A DNA stretch of 64,000 nucleotides, taken from contig NZ_JAMLFW010000001.1 in assembly GCF_024256385.1 (NCBI RefSeq), forward strand, positions 5,890,001 through 5,954,000. The letters are read 5' to 3'. A program made the translations under genes and the position numbers. Under the pieces are notes generated by a model. The model saw only the letters and a list, made by a program, of their open reading frames with translations, was not told where the DNA came from and did not search any database. The first letter of the stretch is position 1. Each line of letters begins with the position of its first letter. This DNA comes from Anatilimnocola floriformis. Lineage in GTDB: Bacteria; Planctomycetota; Planctomycetia; Pirellulales; Pirellulaceae. Shown piece by piece: positions 34,657-41,691 of the stretch.

Positions 34657-34985
34657 TGTTGCGATTCCTTAAACTCGGTTGCTTCCGAGTATCGCCACGA
34701 TGCAACGCGTACGGTCGCTCGGCGCCTCCGCTTGGATGCCTGCCTTGGTTTGCGACTCGCGTAGACTGAACTCGCGACGTAAGAAGTGAGGGAATGGCCT
34801 TGTAGCCGAGAAGATGTGGAACACACTACCTCCGCGGATTGGGAGCCTCATTCCGTCATGGACGAGGTCGATCCAGAAGTGCCGCCCGCCTCGTGGGACA
34901 GCGTGGACGCGATAGACAAGTGTAGTACACTCTTGTAGAATCGTATACGATTGAGATCTTACTTGCAAGCCAGGGAGGTGCGGGC
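34657..34985. other. Divergent control region of island 2
   Basis: About 330 bp between the excisionase and the plus-strand DNA-binding gene. A minus-strand frame at 34669-34968 (VPRGGRHFWIDLVHDGMRLP) is protein-like in part but has no clear family or ribosome binding site, so I do not call it. A 14-bp palindrome lies at its right end. Confidence 0.35.
34939..34952. promoter_or_regulatory. Perfect 14-bp palindrome, candidate operator
   Basis: AATCGTATACGATT is fully self-complementary and lies 33 bp upstream of the ATG at 34986, next to a strong ribosome binding site (GGGAGGTG, 34972-34979). A symmetric site so close to a DNA-binding protein gene suggests autoregulation. Confidence 0.55.
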
Positions 34986-35372
34986 ATGGCGAAAAAGCGG
35001 CCTAAAAAGGAACCGATCGAGGCCATTCAGTTTCGGCCGGGTGGAAAGCTTGGAGAATTGATTAACGAGTTTGCGGGGATTTGGAGAATATCTCGTGGGG
35101 AGGCAGCGAAACGCTTAACCGCATTGGCGGCGCATAAACTCGACCTGGAGTTTGCTGCCTCTGTCCAGGATCTGGCGGGATGCCTCTATGGAGCCGAGAA
35201 TTTTGTCGACGCTTGTCAAATGGTTTGCGTCATGTTGAACGAGGTTGAATCGACGCCTCAAAGTCAGCAGGTTCAAATCGTGCGTCGTAACGTCGATTTG
35301 TACAAGTCGCTAAAGGGCATCCAGAAAGAAGTCGCTGAGAACCGCGTTTCTGTGAAACTGTACCGCACTTGA
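34986..35372 (+). CDS. Ribbon-helix-helix-like DNA-binding protein
   Basis: A 128-aa protein with a basic start (MAKKRPKKEPIEAIQFRPGG), then LGELINEFAGIWRISRGEAA and KRLTALAAHKL, which fits a ribbon-helix-helix or Arc-like module. A helical C-terminal half contains VDACQMVCVMLNEVE and ends KLYRT. It has a strong GGGAGGTG ribosome binding site and a palindromic operator candidate. It lies just outside the left 17-bp direct repeat, so it belongs to the island 2 backbone rather than the RT module. A regulator of excision or of the neighbouring genes is likely. Confidence 0.6.
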   Translation: MAKKRPKKEPIEAIQFRPGGKLGELINEFAGIWRISRGEAAKRLTALAAHKLDLEFAASVQDLAGCLYGAENFVDACQMVCVMLNEVESTPQSQQVQIVRRNVDLYKSLKGIQKEVAENRVSVKLYRT

Positions 35373-35466
35373 TAGGTTGTCAGTGAACATCCCCACGGTC
35401 AGAGTCAGCTTTAAAGTATCCATTGAGCCATGCAAATCATTTGACGGTTGTTGGTAACGATCATAT

Positions 35467-35483
35467 CGGTAATTAAGAACCGA
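35467..35483. repeat. Left 17-bp direct repeat bounding the RT module
   Basis: CGGTAATTAAGAACCGA occurs here and again at 40823-40839, with unrelated flanks. The unit itself has inverted ends (CGGT...ACCG). The spacing of 5.36 kb brackets the helicase-like gene, the RT and the repeat array. It may be a target duplication, a recombination site or a shared regulatory site. Confidence 0.6.
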
Positions 35484-35508
35484 GTTGACTCGCAGCAAAG
35501 GTTAGAAC

Positions 35509-36996
35509 ATGTCTCGACGCGGTAGTCCTGCTGAACTTCGGCTCAATCGTAGCGGAAACACTTTGAGCGCTGACGCCGGAGTGCATCTATTCGCATCGCG
35601 CATGCAGACGGATCAGTTAGTTTTCAATCCTCGTTTGCAACAGGTCGTCTCGCAGACTGAGTCGTTGATTCCCGTTGACGGTCTCCAGAGAGCGAATGCG
35701 GGGCTTGAGATGGCGATTCGATTCATCGGGGTTCTGAGCGGCTTCGTGGTGAGCACGCAAGAATTCGGTGCTGGGCGTGCAACGCTTTCTGAACCGGCTT
35801 GTGAAATACGTCCCACCGTTCCTCCGATAGATCGTGCGCTAGTGGATTTCGTCTATCGAAATGAGCTCGGCCTCGTGAGGGTCGGAAATGGCGTGGATGC
35901 TGCATGCCTAGTCGCGCAGCTAGTTCGAGCAGTCAGCGAAGCGACGTTCGTGATCATAGTCGGGACTCACGCAGAGAAGCGAATGTGGAGAAGACGACTT
36001 CGTTCTCTCGAAATATCCTTCAAAGCTCAGGCAATCGACTGTTTGGGGCAATCCGTAAAGCAGGTCGTCGTGGCTACGCCGGCTGGTGCTGCGGAAGATG
36101 AAGTTAGTTTCCACTCTCGCCATATCGCGATCTTCCCGAATGCAATCGCTTCCGTTGGTGAACGATTTCAGGACATGCTTCTTTGTGCGGACGCAAGGGC
36201 CAGGCTTATCGGATTTGTACGCACCGATGTGAAAGAGTCGCCTCGCGAGGAAGACCTGCTCCGCGCGCAGTTTGGATTTGCCGAACTGACGATCCCAGCA
36301 CATGGTCGAGTTCTCACCGACATTCGAACAGTACGTGTGCTCTTTAGAACGAAGCCGCTGCCTCACAACTGGAATGGACGGCAACTTCGCCAAAAAGGCA
36401 TTTGGTGTCACCCCGTCCGCAATCGTTGGATTGCACGGCTTGCGAAGATCATCTGCCATCAAGACTGGTGCGCCTTCAGAGAATGGCAGCCGATCTTAGC
36501 CGAGCAACTGATTGACCAAATTTCACCAAATGTGATCGTCATGGCTGAATCGGTTCCACAGGCAATTGCGATCGCAAGGCGTATGGAGGAGGCACCTTTA
36601 GTTATTGACTCGCAGTTCAATCCCGATCTGCTCGAAGCATCGGATCGTGAGCTGATGCAGCGGCGTCCGATCGGTTGGAATATTGACGGACCGCTTATTG
36701 CTACGCCGGTCGGCCTAACGAGGATATCGCCGCGCCGAGCGCAGACCATCATCTGGGCAGGGTCGGGACCTTACGCACCTCCCCTCCCAGTTGAGTATCT
36801 GTCGGGACGAAACACTGATCAGCACCGAGTAACGCTAATTGACTTCGACGATCAACACCATGCCGTGCTGCGTAGACAAAGCCAACTGCGAGGAGCTGCG
36901 TATCGAAACGCTGGCTGGTGTGCGCCTGCAGCCGATCCTGAGGCTGCGAGAATTCGCCAGTTCTTAGCATCACGCCCAATGAGGAGCCGACGATGA
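35509..36996 (+). CDS. Degenerate SF2-helicase-like protein, partner of the RT
   Basis: A 495-aa protein from the ATG at 35509, sharing ATGA with the RT gene. I read a two-RecA-domain layout without catalytic residues. RVGNGVDAAC (124-133) sits where Walker A GxGKT should be, with no Lys. FVIIVGTHAEKRMWRRRL (147-164) resembles motif Ia. RHIAIFPN and RLIGFVRTD (204-240) resemble motif II/III strands without DExH. The second domain has NVIVMAESVPQAIAIARRM (341-359), LIATPVGLTRISPRRAQTII (396-415) and EYLSGRN (429-435), like motifs IV to VI. I infer a nucleic-acid-binding pseudo-helicase. Alternatively it is a novel fold; profile comparison would decide. Confidence 0.6.
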   Translation: MSRRGSPAELRLNRSGNTLSADAGVHLFASRMQTDQLVFNPRLQQVVSQTESLIPVDGLQRANAGLEMAIRFIGVLSGFVVSTQEFGAGRATLSEPACEIRPTVPPIDRALVDFVYRNELGLVRVGNGVDAACLVAQLVRAVSEATFVIIVGTHAEKRMWRRRLRSLEISFKAQAIDCLGQSVKQVVVATPAGAAEDEVSFHSRHIAIFPNAIASVGERFQDMLLCADARARLIGFVRTDVKESPREEDLLRAQFGFAELTIPAHGRVLTDIRTVRVLFRTKPLPHNWNGRQLRQKGIWCHPVRNRWIARLAKIICHQDWCAFREWQPILAEQLIDQISPNVIVMAESVPQAIAIARRMEEAPLVIDSQFNPDLLEASDRELMQRRPIGWNIDGPLIATPVGLTRISPRRAQTIIWAGSGPYAPPLPVEYLSGRNTDQHRVTLIDFDDQHHAVLRRQSQLRGAAYRNAGWCAPAADPEAARIRQFLASRPMRSRR

Positions 36997-38141
36997 GCGG
37001 GTACGGTAGGCGAAGTGCTCTTATTAATGCCAACGTACGTCGGGAGGAAGCGCGAATCAATTCGACTTCGTGTCCCCACGTTTTCGCATCGGGGCAAGAA
37101 CTGCGTGTCCGCGATGCGCTGCGTCTTACGTTTGAGCATGTGCTAGAGCCAGAATACCTGCTCGGACTATTTCAGGAACTGAAACAAAATTCGGGACCCG
37201 CTCCCGGCGTCGATGGCTTCAGCTACGCGGACTATTCGATCACCGAGATCGCAGCTGTGTTAAGGGAAGTTTGTTGGCTTGCTCACGCTGGTAGATACGT
37301 TCCTTCACCGAGCCTAGTTGTCCCAATCCCAAGGCCAGATAGAGCACTTCGTGAACTTCGGCTTCGGACGATCGTAGACCGAATCATCTCGACTGCTGTT
37401 AATCGGATCCTTTCGAAAGCAGCGGAGCGCATACTTCAGTCGTGTTGCCTCGCGTACCGGCCAGGCATCAGCACTTGGGATATGCTGGTAGCAATTGAGT
37501 TCGCCGTGTTGCACCGGGAAAGCTATTTCTTCCAGCAGGACGATATCCGCAGGGCATTCGACAACGTGCCACTCGCGCTGGCGATTGCTGCCTGTCAGTC
37601 ACTAATGTCTGATGTTCGGCTGCGTCAGTTGATCGAGGCGGTGCTGCGCGGTCACGACACTTGCCGAAATATCGGCATTGAGCAGGGCGATCCGTTGAGC
37701 CCACTCGCACTCAATCTTGTAATGCACTCTGTTCTGGACTTGCCGCTAACAGCGGCCGCCCAGAACGGTTTTCCACTGTACCTCAGATACGCCGACAACC
37801 TCGTCGTATTGGGGCGCAGTGCGCTCGACGTAGCCGAAAGCCTCGGCCTAGCCCGTCGAAGGTTGGCGGAGCACGGAATGACCTTGAAGGGAGAAGACGG
37901 GGGCCTAACGCATCTACGCAGACCAGGAGCGTCGGTAAAGGTCTTAGGTAGCAAAATCCACTACAGGCGGCGTTTTCAAGTAATTGCTCACTGGCAAATT
38001 TGCGATGAAAAGATCTTGGTTCAAGGTCGGAAACGCTTTGTACAGTTGCCTTTGCGATCCGACAGCAGTGGTGATGAGCACACTTTGAGTTGCTCACGCG
38101 TAAATAGACTGCGGCATAGAAATCCTCGGATGAGGGGGTGA
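36993..38141 (+). CDS. Reverse transcriptase with YADN active site
   Basis: A 382-aa retroelement-type RT. Palm and finger motifs are visible: SGPAPGVDGF (67-76, RT1-like), VVPIPRPDRALRELRLRTIV (109-128), SCCLAYRPGIST (150-161), motif A QQDDIRRAFDNV (181-192, catalytic Asp 184), motif B EQGDPLSPLALNLVMH (230-245), motif C RYADNLVVL (265-273) and motif D/E near HGMTLKGEDGGLTHL and VKVLGSKI. The second Asp of YxDD is Asn 269. There is no HNH, protease or large maturase domain, and the thumb is short. It overlaps the helicase-like gene by 4 bp. It is not clearly a retron, group II intron or DGR enzyme by context; an unknown-group/defence RT is my best guess. Confidence 0.88.
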   Translation: MSGYGRRSALINANVRREEARINSTSCPHVFASGQELRVRDALRLTFEHVLEPEYLLGLFQELKQNSGPAPGVDGFSYADYSITEIAAVLREVCWLAHAGRYVPSPSLVVPIPRPDRALRELRLRTIVDRIISTAVNRILSKAAERILQSCCLAYRPGISTWDMLVAIEFAVLHRESYFFQQDDIRRAFDNVPLALAIAACQSLMSDVRLRQLIEAVLRGHDTCRNIGIEQGDPLSPLALNLVMHSVLDLPLTAAAQNGFPLYLRYADNLVVLGRSALDVAESLGLARRRLAEHGMTLKGEDGGLTHLRRPGASVKVLGSKIHYRRRFQVIAHWQICDEKILVQGRKRFVQLPLRSDSSGDEHTLSCSRVNRLRHRNPRMRG

Positions 38142-38429
38142 GTACGGGCGGCGGCGTCGGCGCTGTCCGGTTGTTCCGTACGCGCGACGCTCGACCGTAT
38201 GTGGACCGTGCGCGTGTAACAATACCGGCCATTCGTTTTAAACCGTGGTCCGGGACACCCGCAACCGTGGCCCTTGGAACAAGTGCTTCACCACTATTTG
38301 ACTTCTCAGCTAGCGGAGGCGGATACTTAAAGAAAACACCCCGCCGCGCGCCCCATGGGAGCGGCGCGTAGAGGGTTTGATCCTGGGGGCGGTGGTCACT
38401 TGGAACTGCGGTGGGTCGGAGCGAAACTA
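38142..38429 (+). ncRNA. Candidate structured RNA downstream of the RT
   Basis: No gene is seen, but inverted repeats are dense directly after the RT stop. GTACGG (38142-38147) pairs with CCGTAC (38176-38181); ACGCGC (38180-38185) with GCGCGT (38210-38215); CGCGCC (38347-38352) with GGCGCG (38363-38368). AACCGTGG is directly repeated nearby. Other RT systems have their template RNA beside the RT gene, so an RNA here is plausible. The evidence is pairing potential only. Confidence 0.35.
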
Positions 38430-38515
38430 CCCCTCTCATTCAAATCGCGCTCCTCCGAACGGTTGAAAACACCAGCGTCAGATTCACAACAGCTGCCGCC
38501 TTTAAATAGGTGTGG
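38430..38515 (-). pseudogene. Frameshifted fragment of the small membrane protein family
   Basis: Read on the minus strand, KAAAVVNLTLVF continues after a one-base shift as FNRSEERDLNE. This matches PAAVVLYFSLVFFNRLEERDL in the frame at 40230-40484, and the DNA is also visibly similar (for example ATCGCGCTCCTCC in both). It is a decayed partial copy, so this region has been duplicated or invaded. Confidence 0.6.
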
Positions 38516-39213
38516 CTCCTGATTAGCAAAACAGAGTGAGTCTCAACACCGACATCTCGGCGACTTTAGACGACGGTTGAAGTGGCAAGTCAGTCGCCGC
38601 CCGTTTCCCCAAACTCACACGTTGGACAGCGGCAGCTTTGCCATCGCATGGCTCCATTGGAAGCCCGCTTTCGGTATCGCCGCAGTCCCATTGACCCCCA
38701 GAAATCTCTCGCCTCGTGTTCAGGGAGCCCTGGGAGCCTCGAAAAGGATCCAGAGACCTATGTCGCCTCGTCGAATGGGGCTAGCGCTCAATAGAACGCT
38801 TCCTAGGAGTTCCTTGCCCTCGTGCCTCGCGGTGCCGTGTCGTCTCGTGGTAGTGGGGCTGTGTTCTCCTTACACAGCCGTCCCCAAATGCTGGAGCGCG
38901 AGCAGGCCCCGCGTAAGCGGGCCTGCTCGCATAGCGACAGTATACGTATAGTACATACGATAATTTTATCCTATGTAAAAACACATGCTGCAATTCTTAT
39001 TCGTAGCGGTTAAGTCTTTTCTAGCACGCCACTTGCGACGCGACGCAAAACGCATCGCACTCTATTTATGCTTTCAGCAAATCCTTTGGCTGCAATAGCT
39101 TGCGGCAAAAGCCCCCCTTCTGTTTTTGAGGCTCATTTTTGGGGTAGGGGGGTGTATTTAGCCTATGTAACCAAATGCCAGTAGGAATGCGTCCCTAGAA
39201 AGAGTAGGTCTCC
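38516..39213. other. Gene-free stretch with two strong hairpins
   Basis: No convincing gene on either strand. The stretch holds the twin hairpins at 38855-38930, an A/T-rich segment with promoter-like composition at about 38938-38990, and a C-run/G-run inverted pair around 39112-39150. Apart from these I see nothing. Confidence 0.5.
38855..38930 (+). ncRNA. Two adjacent strong hairpins (candidate structured RNA)
   Basis: Hairpin 1: GGCTGTGT (38857-38864) pairs with ACACAGCC (38872-38879) and is extended by GGGG/CCCC after a 2-nt bulge. Hairpin 2: GCGAGCAGGCCC from 38898 pairs with GGGCCTGCTCGC ending at 38930, closed by a GTAA-containing loop, about 14 bp with one bulge. Two such stems 12 bp apart in gene-free DNA between an RT and a repeat array suggest an RNA element or recombination/terminator structure. 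No T-tract follows, which argues against a simple terminator. Confidence 0.4.
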
Positions 39214-39396
39214 ATGCAAGTCAGTTTGACGTTCGGTGCCCAGATGCGGGACGATAACGGCGAAGTCCGCACCCTTAGCGACAAAGAGCTGTACGGCGTC
39301 CTGATGCCGTTCTTCGCCCGCCTCGCCACGGTTTGTGCTCCAAGGGCAGAGCACAACAGGTCCAGCGGAAAATCTGGCTTAATCGACCCAAGGTAA
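39214..39396 (+). CDS. Small hypothetical protein, doubtful
   Basis: A 60-aa frame from an ATG preceded by AGTAGG. The first 45 residues (MQVSLTFGAQMRDDNGEVRT, LSDKELYGVLMPFFARLATV) look protein-like; the end does not. It may be a truncated gene. The stretch from here to 39617 holds nothing else I can support. Confidence 0.3.
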   Translation: MQVSLTFGAQMRDDNGEVRTLSDKELYGVLMPFFARLATVCAPRAEHNRSSGKSGLIDPR

Positions 39397-39617
39397 GAAC
39401 CATTTAGCACTTGCGTCCGGGTCTATGGTGACGCACTTGCCTGGGCTCCGTCGCAGAGGTGGGAGGGTTGCCAGGAAAGTGATAAACAGGGCAGCGGCAG
39501 AGAGAGAGAGGGATTGGGCGCCTCAGGCCTCCTAGCGCCACCCCTCTGCAAGTCCGCAATGGTGGCCGCCATCCGTCGGCCCGGCGGAAATCCGGCCTCT
39601 GCCGCGATACCGCCCGT

Positions 39618-40098
39618 GACCACCTGCGCCGACCACCTGCGCCGACCACCTGCGCCGACCACCTGCGCCGACCACCTGCGCTGACCACCTGCGCCGACCA
39701 CCTGCGCCGACCACCTGCGACCGCGCTGACCACCTGCGCCGACCACCTGCGCCGACCACCTGCGCTGACCACCTGCGCCGACCACCTGCGCCGACCACCT
39801 GCGCCGACCACCTGCGCCGACCACCTGCGCCGACCACCTGCGCCGACCACCTGCGCTGACCACCTGCGCCGACCACCTGCGCTGACCACCTGCGCCGACC
39901 ACCTGCGCCGACCACCTGCGCCGACCACCTGCGCCGACCACCTGCGCTGACCACCTGCGCCGACCACCTGCGCCGACCACCTGCGCCGACCACCTGCGCT
40001 GACCACCTGCGCCGACCACCTGCGCCGACCACCTGCGCCGACCACCTGCGCCGACCACCTGCGCCGACCACCTGCGCCGACCACCTGCGCCGACCACC
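39618..40098. repeat. 13-bp tandem repeat array, 36 full copies
   Basis: The unit is GACCACCTGCGCC. Seven perfect-length units run from 39618, then one 19-bp variant (39709-39727, with six extra bases ACCGCG-like), then 28 more 13-bp units to 40091 and a partial GACCACC. The only recurring substitution is C to T at position 13 (units starting 39670, 39754, 39845, 39871, 39936 and 39988, plus the 19-bp unit). There are no spacers, so it is not CRISPR. Because 13 is not a multiple of 3 and the unit has no minus-strand stop, all three minus frames are open, an artefact. The array lies 1.5 kb downstream of the RT inside the direct repeats. Confidence 0.97.
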
Positions 40099-40169
40099 CT
40101 TGCACGCAGGGTAGCGCCGCCCTGGTTCCTAAGCCGATTGGAGGGTCGGATAGCTAACAAAAATCACCC

Positions 40170-40200
40170 TGCCGCACCACTCCAACGGAGCAGTGCGGCA
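40170..40200. other. Strong hairpin after the repeat array
   Basis: TGCCGCAC (40170-40177) pairs with GTGCGGCA (40193-40200), with CTCC/GGAG pairing inside. It lies 72 bp after the array and 30 bp before the 3' end of the minus-strand membrane-protein frame, so it may terminate that gene or form part of a structured transcript. Confidence 0.5.
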
Positions 40201-40229
40201 AGGCGTTTGAACACTCGTGCGCGAGGCGG

Positions 40230-40484
40230 CTACCAGGGCCGGCTGCGGATCACACCTCGGAAATCCCTCAGATCGCGCTCCTCCAACCGGTTAAAAAACA
40301 CCAAGCTGAAGTACAGTACAACCGCCGCCGGCATCCACCCCGAGCACCCGAGGTACGGGGTGCAGATCAGGGCGGAACCAAGCACTACAAACGCGATGAA
40401 TCCAAAGTGCCGCGCGCCGTCAAACGGCACCATGCGAGCCTCGGCGGCGGCGGTGGCCGCGCGACTGGTCGCGGCGGCGCTCAC
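40230..40484 (-). CDS. Small membrane protein
   Basis: An 84-aa frame with a GTG-type start; an internal MVPFDGARHFG is an alternative. One or two hydrophobic segments (FGFIAFVVLGSALICTPYLG and MPAAVVLYFSLVFF) are followed by the charged tail FNRLEERDLRDF. A frameshifted relative lies at 38430-38515, which supports a real protein family. Upstream (40485-40822) another minus frame (to 40821) is open but shows no family, so that 338-bp stretch is left uncalled. Confidence 0.5.
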   Translation of the reverse strand: MSAAATSRAATAAAEARMVPFDGARHFGFIAFVVLGSALICTPYLGCSGWMPAAVVLYFSLVFFNRLEERDLRDFRGVIRSRPW

Positions 40485-40822
40485 GCCACGTCGTGATCAT
40501 GTGCCAGGCCTTGCGCATCAGCATGTGAAGGCCGTCTTCCAAAAATCTCAACTGCGCGCGGAATCTGTCTCGATTGCGATGAGAACAGTGCATTACAACT
40601 CCTTTCAGAAAGTGGATACGAGTCGACGACCGGACTACCCTCGCGACCAGCGAAACCACGTAGTCGACCAGTGTGTGGCCTCCAGCCCAAGCTGTTCCAC
40701 CACTGCCGCCGACACGATCAAGCTCCAGGTTACGACGATCGCCATGAAAGCACTTTGCCACACAAGCAGCGTCGTACCAGCACATGAAGTGGAGTGTCTC
40801 AAGCTCTTTGCTCCTTAACAAA

Positions 40823-40839
40823 CGGTAATTAAGAACCGA
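40823..40839. repeat. Right 17-bp direct repeat bounding the RT module
   Basis: CGGTAATTAAGAACCGA, identical to 35467-35483. It ends at the base just before the stop codon of the Cas4-like gene (40840), so insertion at this point would leave that gene intact. Confidence 0.6.
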
Positions 40840-41688
40840 TCACCCGGGCCATTTGCGGCACGGGTCACGATAGGGACATCCTGGGCAGTTCATTTGAGAG
40901 GGGGCAGGAAAGAAGTGTGCTGCCTTGATGGCTTGCCAGACGCGTTCTACAACTCGCTTAGTGCGGTCGAGTTGAGCTTGCTCAAACGTCACACGGTGGA
41001 CCTCAACGCTGACCTCCTTCGTTTTGGTGAGCACGCCGAACTGCAACCGCAGGCGTTTGCTCGGCGCGAAGTCCTTCGCGAGTTCTCCGTACAAAAGAAG
41101 CTGAGCGGCCGACTCTTCGACCTGATCCTGCGTGTACTTCGACCGCGATGTTTTCCAATCGCTGACCAGTAACTCGGTCGGCGTTTCGAGGATCAGATCG
41201 ACTTTGCCGAGCAGATCGGGAAGGCCCGGAACAAGCTGGCCTCGCAATGTCTCCTCGATCGCCAGAATCCGGCCGGCCGGCTTGGCTAGGTCGCTCTGTG
41301 CGAATGCGGTGATCATTCTTTTTGCAAGATCGTCGAACGAATCGGCTTGTTCATCCTTGCTAAACCGTATAGGCAACGACTGGGCCTGCCATTCCAGCTG
41401 GTATTCACGCTCCATTTCCTCCGGCGTCGCGGCCTTGCTGGATTCCAGCAATTTACGGAAGTGATGCTCGATTGCCCGATGGATGGCACTGCCGAAGACT
41501 AATGCCGCGGAGAGGGTTTCTTCGGGGATTCCAGCGATGTACCGGAAGAAGTAACGCAACGGGCACTGCTGATAGGTGCGGATTGCCGAGAAGGAGATGT
41601 AATCCCGCGGCGCCACCGGTGGGACAGGTTGCGGCGGGGCTCGTGCGCTGGGCGCTTCAACGCGGGCGTCAAAGAGTAAAGCAGTCAT
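40840..41688 (-). CDS. Cas4/RecB-like PD-(D/E)XK nuclease (island 2 copy)
   Basis: A 282-aa paralogue of the 11485-12345 protein. It has ISFSAIRTYQQCPLRYFFRY with the first Cys, the catalytic LGKVDLIL and LLVSDWKTSRS (Asp, Asp-x-Lys), a QLLLYGELA helix and the C-terminal cluster MNCPGCPYRDPCRKW. DNA-end processing is the likely role. The next gene upstream ends 3 bp away and has the same partner architecture as in island 1, which shows that the two islands share a backbone. Confidence 0.82.
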   Translation of the reverse strand: MTALLFDARVEAPSARAPPQPVPPVAPRDYISFSAIRTYQQCPLRYFFRYIAGIPEETLSAALVFGSAIHRAIEHHFRKLLESSKAATPEEMEREYQLEWQAQSLPIRFSKDEQADSFDDLAKRMITAFAQSDLAKPAGRILAIEETLRGQLVPGLPDLLGKVDLILETPTELLVSDWKTSRSKYTQDQVEESAAQLLLYGELAKDFAPSKRLRLQFGVLTKTKEVSVEVHRVTFEQAQLDRTKRVVERVWQAIKAAHFFPAPSQMNCPGCPYRDPCRKWPG

Positions 41689-41691
41689 GGG

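Noticed and set aside
36993-38141. Group II intron or retron call for the RT
   Set aside because: No intron domain V-like end, maturase or HNH was seen, and no msr/msd-like structure with a typical retron effector was recognised upstream. The context differs from both.
38390-38460. tRNA gene at the att-like sequence
   Set aside because: A TTCAAATC-like loop is present, but no cloverleaf can be formed with the upstream bases, and the segment is explained by the membrane-protein remnant.
39618-40098. CRISPR array
   Set aside because: The repeats are directly contiguous with no unique spacers, and no cas genes are near. The Cas4-like proteins here belong to the element backbone.
39404-40160. 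Three long minus-strand frames (about 180-245 aa) with VVGAGGRRRWSAQ repeats
   Set aside because: They arise because the 13-bp repeat has no minus-strand stop in any frame; all three frames give the same peptide, so they are not genes.
40420-40821. 133-aa minus-strand frame upstream of the membrane protein
   Set aside because: It is open but shows no family features and overlaps the better-supported frame 40230-40484; it is left uncalled.
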